Shown here piece after piece: positions 56,329 to 64,000 of a stretch of DNA of 64,000 nucleotides. The position numbers and the translations under genes were made by a program. The notes beneath the pieces are model-generated. The model made no database searches and was not told where the DNA came from. It saw nothing but the letters and a program-made list of their open reading frames with translations. Position 1 is the first letter of the stretch, and each line of letters begins with the position of its first letter. The DNA lies in NCBI GenBank assembly GCA_037447655.1, contig JBBHKE010000549.1, forward strand, positions 173,065 to 237,064. The letters are read 5' to 3'. Source of the DNA: Zygnema cylindricum. Taxonomy: Eukaryota; Streptophyta; Zygnematophyceae; Zygnematales; Zygnemataceae.

Positions 56329-57552
56329 ACCTGAAACTCTGAGACCTCCATTGGCCCTCAGAGTATGCAGATCCAAAAGAAGCTAATCTAGATAGTGCCG
56401 ACTCCAAGTTAATATAAACCCAAGTGACTGACCCCTTGACAGTCAGAACCCCAATATTGATTACCCCTGTGAAATAACACTTTCTGTGTGCTCAGTTCCA
56501 CCACAAAATGCAAAGTTAGAATATGAGATTTGGACACATTCACCCACTTTGACTTTCCCTTAGAAATGCAGCCACCCTGGTAGACAAAAACTCTGACCGA
56601 CTACACCCCTGTGTAGCCTGGACTCCCCTGAGTCCGCAGCAAAAAGAATCACTGAAAATGGTCAAGTAAATTGATAGTTATGGCTGGCCAAAGTTTGCCA
56701 TTTATACAAGGTGCTCTCTGGGAGAGGCAGCTACTTACCCAGAATTTTCTAAGTCCTATCCCCCCCTCTAAAACTCTATCTACTGAAGTACGGCACCAAT
56801 TAAAATACTGTGTCGTACATAAAAGTACAGGTGCCGGTGTACTTTATGTACGGCCATCGTACGACATGGCAAAAATGTTGACACATGTCATATCGGGATT
56901 CGTTTCCGTAATCTCCGGAGTTGCCGCAATCCAATGTGGTTTTGCCACGTGTCATTCGATGTGGCGGTGATCGCAAACCGCCAAAATCCTATTCCGCGAT
57001 CTCGGCATCTTTCGCGGCCGTCCGATCAAATCCGGATTTCAATCGTAGCCGTCATAAATACTTGCGCGGTATTCTTTTTGATGTTTAACAAAATGCGCGG
57101 TATTTATTTCGTAACCGTATCCTACTTCGTACTTTATATAACTGTATCTATGCACTACGTATACATTTATAGTTAAATGATAAAGTCTACGTGAAACTAA
57201 ATAAATACGTATCAAACCTAATATATCCTAGTACTAGCGCTAGACTAGACGGTTAAAGCTACCGACTGTTACCGGTTGCCAGACGACAGGTTCCAGGATC
57301 AATTCCTAGAACCGTCAGCTAACTTTTGGTAAGAGTACCTAACTTACCCCTTGTTTACTCTAGAGAGCTTAGGCAGCCATGGCTCTAGCTCCCTATCCAG
57401 CCTTCAGTGACTACAACAAGTGTGGGGGCTTGGAAAGGGGAGTTAGAGGCAGACCGCCTCAGCTCTTTTTCTATCCTAATACAGACCTAGAAAATACTCG
57501 AATATCAACACTACCAAGAGATCCTCCTGAACATTCGCCTTTTCATGAGAAG
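56329..57552. mobile_element. 1.2-kb insertion in copia gag, containing copy 2 of the dispersed repeat
   Basis: It separates gag codons for ...KMKKASEI (right side, near 57560) from VASQIWDYKY (left side, near 56320). The first 370 bases repeat 54822-55190. The rest is unmatched in the window: 56760-57180 has many tacgtac/gtacgg words and several CpG-rich stretches, 57235-57320 is tRNA-like, and 57379-57570 has a 63-codon frame (MALAPYPAFSDYNKCGG) of unknown nature. I see no terminal inverted repeats or clear target duplication. It may be a non-autonomous element or an LTR of another class. Confidence 0.5.
57235..57320 (+). other. tRNA-like sequence (possible tRNA-Asn relic)
   Basis: ctagacggttaaagc resembles a D arm (TAGCTCAGTTGGTTAGAGC), cgactgttaccgg resembles the anticodon arm of tRNA-Asn (GTT), and acaggttcc...tcaattcctag resembles a T arm with changes. 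The acceptor stem does not close well. It could be a relic or the head of a SINE. Weak evidence. Confidence 0.2.
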
Positions 57553-57796
57553 TTGTCATTGAAGTCCTAATTTCACTTGCCTTTTTCATCTTGAATCGAG
57601 ACATATCCAGATTTTATAAAATGCAAAAAATGAAATTTTTTCGAGCGAGAGAGTTTTTTTTTGCCCAGCTCGGATCCGTTTCCGCAATAGAGCCATCCAA
57701 AACTCCTAGCAAGTCTGCAATTTCAAAAAAGGATTCGACCATAGCTGCCCAGTACACATACTTTTGACCATTAAAGATAGGAATTGTGGGCGAAAA
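57553..57796 (-). pseudogene. gag: Copia gag N-terminal fragment (fourth element)
   Basis: 57823-57614 reads VVEKQVMGFSPTIPIFNGQK, YVYWAAMVESFFEIADLLGV and LDGSIAETDPSW, the typical copia gag N-terminus, then a stop; SRFKMKKASEI follows in another frame to about 57553. The start lies inside the LTR (57807 onwards) as in the other copia families here. Confidence 0.8.
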
Positions 57797-57806
57797 GCCC
57801 ATAACC
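57797..57806 (-). promoter_or_regulatory. Half-tRNA-Met primer-binding site
   Basis: Minus strand GGTTATGGGC directly inside the LTR, identical to the site at 43645-43654. Confidence 0.72.
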
Positions 57807-58785
57807 TGTTTCTCTACAACCACAGTTGCACGAGAAGAACCAGCAAGTAGTAGTAGATGTAGACATAAACTTCAGTTGAAGCGACCATAAATTTTAACAA
57901 ACAACAAACTGTCATACAACATAGAAAGTAACCCAAGTGTCTAAATAACACAAAAATCCACACTAATACAGTATCACAAATGTTATGTCTCCCAAAAATG
58001 CAGCCCAATTGACGAAGTAAACCATAAGATATAACACTTGGAAGTTTCCCCAAAATTGTCCATTGGAGAGTTAGATCTCAATACTGGATAATACCGATTT
58101 GTCTAAGTCCTAAACTGTATAATCACAGTGGGTATCTACTGGTCACACTATTTGAGGTGATTGTACTACAGTACCGTACTATGCTACGAGAAGGAACAGG
58201 AATCGTACTTCATTGTACCATGAGTATTTCCAAAACCTAATTTGTAACTTCTCTAAAAACTGAATAATACGACACTATTTACTTATGGGCTAGACTACAA
58301 AATAATTTTCTTCAGATATATAGAGATAGAGAACGTACAAAAAAATTTTCAGGTGTTTAGTTAGCAGTGGTCACTACTGTTCAGTTGAATGTAGTCGTGT
58401 AGTACGAAGCACGTGAGTCCGTACTAATGTGCTTTGTCACTTGTGGTCCCAAATAAATCCCGTCCGTCAATAAGATACCAATCAATGACAAATATAGTTT
58501 AGTGTACTGTTCATTCCCAGATATGTGGTTTGTACTCTGTCCGTCCGATTTTGTCAATCCGCCCGTCAAATGCATGACGCGTGTAAAAGGTCCTCGGCGC
58601 TATCCTAAAAACTTGCATAGTCATTCGTCTGCCGACGCGTGTCCCTGTAGACGTACAATACATTTACTTGCCCTTTGTCCCTATAACACTAATAGAGGTA
58701 AGTATTACAATATTACATTTCTTAAAATATTTTAAGTCCTTATTTCCACCTCACATCTACATCTACTAAAGATTTAATTTCAACA
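57807..58785 (-). repeat. 5' LTR of the fourth copia element
   Basis: TGTTTCTCTACAACC...aatttcaaca, 979 bp. It is related in inverse orientation to the plus-strand LTR at 39594-40594 (ggtaagtattac, aaaatattttaagtcc and the cacgtgagtccgtac...gctttgtcacttgtggtccc region). No second LTR of this element is present because its 3' part is lost. Confidence 0.75.
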
Positions 58786-59200
58786 ATTATTATCACAAAA
58801 AAACAATAAAGAGAAATATAAACTATTTTTACAACACAAATTTGTCTTTGTGTTAAAAACAAAACTACTATGAACAAATTTTATTGTTAGCACGAAAGAT
58901 AGTTAAATAAAATCCTAACGATGTTTTTATCACAAATTTGAGTTTGCACAAACAATGGTATTTGTAACTAATAACGTTAATGATCCGCGCTCACAAAATG
59001 AGGTAAAATGAACTTCGAACCATGTTTGTAACACAAAATTATATTTGTGCTAATAACAATATTCGCAGCAAGTACTATTTACTGTTAGCGCTCACAAAAA
59101 TAGTTCAAATAAACTCTCAACCATGTTTTTAACTCAAATTTGTGTTTGCACTAACAATAAATTATTGTATCGATCAACGTTTAATACTACGCTAAAAAAA
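58786..59200. repeat. About 100-bp tandem repeat, four copies
   Basis: Landmark cacaaatttg..tttg occurs at 58835, 58931, 59031 (cacaaaattatatttg) and 59132 (ctcaaatttgtgtttg): steps of 96, about 101 and 101. Each copy also has aacca/aacga-tgttttta before it and ctaacaa...ttactgttagcgctcacaaa after it. Strongly diverged. The word gttagcgct is also the core of the 40-bp satellite. Confidence 0.65.
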
Positions 59201-59210
59201 CAATAAAAAA

Positions 59211-59644
59211 TGTATGTGGAGGCAGAGTACAATAGCTCCTATGGTTGTGAAATCAGAATAGCGCAGCAAAGCAACGTAGTATAACAACATAGGAGCGTAG
59301 TATAGCAACATCGCAGTGGAGCAGGATCAAGAGTGAACGGAATTGTTCAGGAACCTGGATGTGGTTGATTGAAATTGTCCACATGTACATAGTTGTTTAG
59401 TTGTAGTACTAGGATGACTAGCAGCTAGCTTGTTTAAATAGTTAAGAAGACTTAGTCAAAGGGAATCTTTTGCAAGTGGAATTCAAACAGCGAGCATTCA
59501 ATCTTGTAATATCTTTCTTCCTAATTAAAAAACCTCAAGCTCTCCCTTGTGTACACCGTGTGACCATCTTGTTACTACAAGTGAATCTCTGGGAATATTC
59601 CGCTCTGCATTGTGGACTTGATGTTCGGAGTTACCCGTTTTACA
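59211..59644 (+). mobile_element. Putative gypsy-type 5' LTR (start uncertain)
   Basis: The right end, gttttaca, is fixed by the primer-binding site that follows one base later. The start is a guess at tgtatgtggagg, the first TG after the tandem repeat. It contains short repeats (agcaaagcaacgtagtataa, aggagcgtagtatagcaac). Confidence 0.45.
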
Positions 59645-59645
59645 T

Positions 59646-59657
59646 TGGTATCGGAGC
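59646..59657 (+). promoter_or_regulatory. Primer-binding site for the 3' end of initiator tRNA-Met
   Basis: TGGTATCGGAGC, one mismatch from the standard plant retrotransposon site TGGTATCAGAGC, directly after the LTR end ...CA plus T. This is the usual full-length tRNA priming, in contrast to the half-tRNA sites of the copia elements here. Confidence 0.75.
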
Positions 59658-59693
59658 TCCCCCTTGTGACCCTATAGCATAGAAGGTCATGGC

Positions 59694-59999
59694 GTGTCCA
59701 CGGCTGATATGTTAGAGCGAATACTTCGAAAATTAGAGAATGTCAGATTGCAAAATGCTCACCTGAGTGACTGCGTCGTAACCTTGGAATCTCGTCTTGG
59801 TGATTCGATACACAAAAGCATGGAGAGAGATTTGCGCAGACCAAAGTTACCACTTCCCGATGAGTTTGACCCTGCCAAGCATATGAATCTGGATGCGTGG
59901 TTGTTTTCGATAGCGAATTCTTTGAAGAACTTCCCTAGCCTATCTCATCTGTCAAGCGTGCCTGAGGAACATGAGAGAAGGGCCCACTGCCCAAAGTAG
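59694..59999 (+). pseudogene. Start of a gag-like frame, truncated
   Basis: About 100 codons: DMLERILRKLENVRLQNAHL (coiled-coil-like), CVVTLESRLGD, then RDLRRPKLPLPDEFDPAKHM and NLDAWLFSIANSLKNF. The spacing after the primer-binding site and the 'P..F(D)...(N/D)..W' pattern fit a gypsy gag. The frame has no ATG at its beginning (GTG at 59694; first ATG at the sixth codon). It ends at about 60000, where minus-strand gypsy sequence starts, so it is truncated. Confidence 0.55.
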
Positions 60000-60000
60000 T

Positions 60001-60245
60001 CGGCAACGGAGTCCTTCAAATAACCCCCAAAATGCGAATGTTTCCCATAAAAATGATTATGCTCACTGTTGCCCGCATCCCTCCCATAGACATGCATGCA
60101 AAATAGGGGGGACAATCGAACAGGTAATAGGAATGAGGGCATGGGAGGGCAAAAAGGATTCTCCACCCCCTTCCTTTCCCCACCTGATCGGGGAAAGGGA
60201 TTGGGTTCTTGGTAATTGAGCCAGTGTCCCAATTTCCCCCCCTCT
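60001..60245 (-). other. Possible polypurine tract and partial 3' LTR of the minus-strand gypsy
   Basis: The minus strand at 60245-60231 reads GAGGGGGGGAAATTG and is followed by TGGGACACTGGCTC, which would fit a polypurine tract and LTR start. About 230 bases remain before the join at 60000. No second copy of the LTR is available for comparison. Confidence 0.35.
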
Positions 60246-63200
60246 AAGTCAATCGTGACTAAGACATAATGATAATTGCCCGCCCAATTCGACGTTCCCG
60301 CAGAACCAACTGCTGAAGGGTAAAGTGCGTGGTTCCCAGGAGGAGGGGAGACAGGCTGGATGCTAACACTGACCGTATTGATGGCACATCAAGACGTGGC
60401 CTCGCTGAGAAGACAGGCTGCATGCTGATGAATAGGAAGGAGGATTGGCAAAGTAAGTTAAGTGAAAAGTGGGTTCGTCCTCCAATCCTCGAAGATGGCA
60501 AGGGGCCACATTGATTTGATCCCCTCCAGTGTAAGAACTCCGTTGTTTCAAACTTCTATCACTTTCAAAATCACCCGCCCTGCAAAAATATCAAGCGTGT
60601 CCTTCTTTTGTTGCATCCGATATACAAAGTCCCCCGGCATAAATCGTCTTTGCCGAGTCATATAATTCCCGCTCCGGCGCTGAGAATACCACAAGTGATC
60701 CTTGTGTTGAGCCGCCTGTAAATTCGCCATAGTGAGAGGCATCTCTTGGTGGAAGATCTTGGCCTTATCGGCGATCAGTTTTTCGACTGTTCCCTTGTCA
60801 TCCATCACCGGGAGGACCACCGCTGGGGCTGAGGCAGTCTAGGGAGGATGAGATGCCGTTCGAATAAAATGAAGTAAGGGCTATAAGAGTGGAGAGAAGC
60901 TTGTCTGCTGAATTTGTATCCCATGGCGATCCAAGGCACCCTTCGGTCCCACTCTCCCAAATCTTCTTCCACTGCATATTAACGTAGTGACCATTTCACT
61001 GTCTGTACGCACCTTTCAGCCAAACCGTCGGCTTGAGGATGATCGCGGCTTGTCAGTCGATGATCAATGAGGCATTTCTCCAAAAGATTGGTAAATTCTC
61101 TAGCAAATTCGGATCCTTGGTCAGTTAGAACCTTTACTGGCGCCCCAAATTATGTCAACACCCTCTGCAAAAAGGCATCTGCAATTCACTTGGATTTCTT
61201 CCGAGGCAAAACCACAAACTCTATTCGTTTTGAAAAATGTTCAATCATGACCAGCAAAAAACAAATCCCCCGTCTGCTAGTCGAAAGAGGTCCCTAAAGA
61301 TCTAAAGACTATCGATAAAACATCCCCCGGATAGGAAGAGGATAAAGCTCAGTTCCGCTTTTTTTGTCAAAAGCTACCTTGACTCGATCGCATGGAAAGC
61401 AAGTCTACACAATGTGATTGACTTGGGCCCGCAATCCGTGCCACCAATAAGAGCATCTAACCAGGAAAGTGGTCCGCTTCTGCCCGAAGTGTCCACATTG
61501 CTGATGGAGATGGGAAATCAAAGTTTTATGAGCTGAGAGGGGGGGAACCACTTTCCTTATACCGTTTGACCATTTCCGGAGGAGAATGCCTCGGTCCCAA
61601 TCATCAACGTCATCCGGTTATGCACCCGAGATAATTGAACTGTAGCCAAGTGGGGAATAGGAGACCATTGCTGGATAGATTTGAGAGCACCGGGGTCGTT
61701 CCACATATCCTATCGTCCGGCTCCTATGGGCACATGCCCCTCCACGTTCGCCGCGAAAGGTGATAGCTCCCCTCCAGATTGGGGAAGACAGATTAAGGCG
61801 AAAGACGCTCGAATGAGTCCCAAACTGATTTCCGGGTCCTCATCATGCCGAGCCCCGGTATAATCCAAGGTAGAGGGATCGGGATTTTGGCTAAATCCGT
61901 CGGCATTCCCATGGATTTCCTTAGCCCTCTAAACAATACTGAAATCATATTCCTGCAGGATAAGAACCCATCTAGCGAGTTTGCCGGTTAACTTACTATT
62001 TTCCATGATTCATTTCAAGGGTTGGTGGTAAGTAATCAGGGTGAAATGGACCCCGTATAAATAAGGCCCGAAACGTTGGATTGCCCAAACAGCTGCGAGG
62101 AGCTCTCCGTGGTAACTACTATAATTTCCCTTTGCTAGGTTATTGCTCTTGCTGGCGTAAGCCACCACAAATTTAGCTCCGGCATCATCGACTTGAGCCA
62201 AAACCGCTCCCAATCCAAACTTGCTCCAATCAGTTTAAAGGAGGAAAGGCCTTTGGTGATCACGCATCGGAAGCACGGGGTGTTGTTTCAGAGCATCTTT
62301 CAAGAACTGGAAGGCGATCTGTTGCTCTTTGGCCCATTGCCATTATTGGTCCTTCAGCAATAACTGATTGAGGGGCTGGGCGTGACTACTGAACTCGGGG
62401 ATAAACATCCGATAGTAGTTGGCCAAGCCTAGAAAGGTGCTAAGGGCCGAGATGTCCTGCGGTGGGGGAAAAGCGTCAAGGGATGCCACCTTGACCATGT
62501 GGGGACCCACAGTCTCGGGAGTCACCTCATGTTCGAGTTAAATGATTTTCTGTACCCCAAAAATGCCTTTGCCCGGGTGACATTTCAAGCCCGCGGCTTG
62601 GAGTGCCCGAAGAACAATCTGGATATGCTGCAAGTATTCCTCAAAAGTCTTTAAGAATATGATCACATCATCAATATAGCACCGAGCATAATCAATTCCT
62701 CGAAGCGCTTCGTCCATTACCCGTTCGAATTTGGCCGGTGCATTCTTCAGCCCGAAGGGCATGTAAATCTATTCATACAACCGCGAACATGCCCAAAATG
62801 TCGTTCGCTCCCGCTGCTTCGGTTTCATGACGATTTGGTGGAAACCGTTCTTCATGTCCAGAGTAGCAAAAAAGTCGAATATCTCTTTTGGAGTTTGCAT
62901 TGGATACCGGTCAGAGATGAGCATGCGATAATCTCCACACATTCGGAAATCTACAATTTTTCCAGACGAGTCTTTCTTGGGAGGGAAAATTGTCAGGGAA
63001 GCAAACCCATGGAGTCCTGTACTTTCTTGAACCAATCCGGCTTCCACCAAAATCTGGACTTTAGCCGTGATGAATTCCCTTTCCTTAAAACTGAGAGGAT
63101 ACTGCTTCTGCCAAACAGTAGTCGTCTCGTCGATTAAATCGATTCGAAAAGGGGTTCTTTTGTAGATGCCGACATCGGTTTCTGACCATGAGAACACCTA

Positions 63201-63590
63201 CTTGTTTGTGGCCAATATTTCGGAGAGCCGCGCCTTCTGCTGAGGGTCCAACCGCTCCCCCAAGGTCCATTCGATTTTCCCTGGCTCAACAACAGCCCGA
63301 GCTTCAAGCGGTCTACCCCAAAGGTTAATGGCGAACTCCAACCCTACCGGTGGATCTACCTCTACCCCTCCGGCTAGGACACTACTGCTGACAACTTCCG
63401 CTAAGCTGTCGCCATCTGAGCCGCCGCCCCCCCCCCACTGGAAAAACTTGCGTTGGTGAAATGTGAATTTTTCTCCTCTCTCTCCCACGCTCAAGCTGCA
63501 AAGTTGTTTGTATTGCCAACAATTGAGGAGCTTGAAGGTAAAAAGCCCAAGACTTTGGAGATTAAAGACCTGAAAAGGCGAGAGCATGTT
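60246..63590 (-). pseudogene. pol: Decayed Ty3/gypsy pol (RT, RNase H, integrase)
   Basis: Leftward from 63590: pre-RT region (IEWTLGERLDPQQKARLSEI), RT 63197-62538 with GDYRMLISDRYPMQTPKEIF, ATLDMKNGFHQI, MPFGLKNAPAKFERVMDEAL and YIDD (ARCYIDDVIIF), RNase H 62525-62010 (GLGAVLAQVDD, ASKSNNLAKGNYSSYHGELL), integrase HHCC region near 61500-61400 (HLHQQCGHF, TCFPCDRVK), core with VLTDQGSEFAREF near 61110 and SRDHPQADGLAERCVQTV near 61030, and C-terminal tail 60820-60548 (FMPGDFVYRMQQKKDTLD). RT before RNase H before integrase defines gypsy. From 63590 to 62010 the reading frame is kept and broken only by about six stops; later parts also shift frame. Protease was not identified. Confidence 0.88.
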
Positions 63591-64000
63591 TGATTACCCA
63601 TGTTATTGCATTGAGATCCATACTTTGCCCGATTAAGCTGCACCTCTGGAGGTCTGAAATACCTGATGCGGCCGTTGTGTCCGGAAGGAATCCCATTGCA
63701 TGTTCTCTTTTGGTGACTGTCCGTGTCGTCCTGAGACCTGTCTTACTATCAAAGATCATTCCGCTGCTCTTTTTCGATATGCGTGGCTGGATAGAAAGGA
63801 GATCAAGGTGGGGAGTGCTATGCGTGGAAATATTAGCTTGTTGCACCTGAAAAACAGAGAGCGGTCTATTTTTGTTCAGGTGTTGCCGTCCTTCACTTCC
63901 CTAAGATCTGTTCCACAAAGTTTCAGGAGTCTGGGATCTGCTGTTTTAAGAATTTCTGAAGGACGAGGAGCAGAATCAAATTGGTCTAATAAGCCCTTAC
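63591..64000. other. Unresolved sequence, probably upstream part of the gypsy element
   Basis: The minus-strand frame 63846-63562 (94 codons; FDSKTGLRTTRTVTKREHAM, GISDLQRCSLIGQSMDLNAI) lies where the gag/protease part of the gypsy element should be. I see no DTG/DSG or zinc knuckle, so I make no assignment. Confidence 0.4.

Noticed and set aside
57379-57570. 63-codon frame starting MALAPYPAFSDY
   Set aside because: Starts at a plausible ATG, but it is short, runs across the insertion/gag junction and has no recognisable domain. Mentioned under the insertion only.
60329-60665. Plus-strand open frames opposite the gypsy tail
   Set aside because: Shadow frames of the minus-strand gypsy C-terminal region.
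1-64000. A host gene cluster, defence system or other new multi-gene system
   Set aside because: I looked on both strands; all recognisable coding sequence belongs to retrotransposons.

Overview
This 64 kb window is eukaryotic, repeat-dominated DNA. I see no host protein-coding gene, rRNA or convincing tRNA. About 30 kb is one satellite family with a 40-bp monomer (roughly 760 copies, all in the same orientation). Nearly all the rest is LTR retrotransposon sequence: several Ty1/copia families, one Ty3/gypsy region at the right end, and one LINE-like reverse transcriptase fragment at the left end. The mix of copia and gypsy elements in an AT-rich satellite suggests a heterochromatic or (peri)centromeric segment. 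The lineage is probably green (plant or streptophyte/green alga), but the sequence alone does not settle it.

Layout. 1-1480: an LTR end joined to a decayed LINE RT fragment. 1681-1690: assembly gap. 1691-23196: satellite block 1, preceded by a divergent 40-bp repeat. 23197-29025: an almost intact minus-strand copia element (called copia-1 here) with matching 783-bp LTRs. 29026-30155: two further LTR fragments in opposite orientations. 30156-35540: satellite block 2. 35541-45131: a chimera of copia pieces (minus, plus, minus) ending in an odd 1.48-kb LTR-like segment that carries a GC-rich 20-bp minisatellite. 45132-49782: satellite blocks 3 and 4, split by a clean solo LTR with a GTTAC target duplication. 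49783-58785: nested, broken copia elements, two of whose breaks are filled by a shared dispersed repeat. 58786-59200: a tandem repeat of about 100 bp. 59211-60000: a gypsy-type LTR, primer-binding site and gag start (plus strand). 60001-63590: a decayed gypsy pol (minus strand). 63591-64000: unresolved.

How the parts work together. The copia families share LTR ends TGTTG...CAACA and a polypurine-tract block with the palindrome CTAAAGCTTTAG. Their gag start codon lies inside the LTR. Immediately inside the 5' LTR is GGTTAYGGGC, which matches the anticodon region of initiator tRNA-Met, the 'half-tRNA' priming known for Drosophila copia. The satellite monomer has two overlapping dyads (TAACAA/TTGTTA and TGTTAGCGCTAACA), and different variants predominate in blocks separated by the transposon clusters. 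The most notable observations are the copia primer-site/gag arrangement, a repeated AGCGACGAG...CTCGTCGCT hairpin present both in the copia-1 LTRs and in its pol linker, and the long-range higher-order repeats inside satellite block 1.
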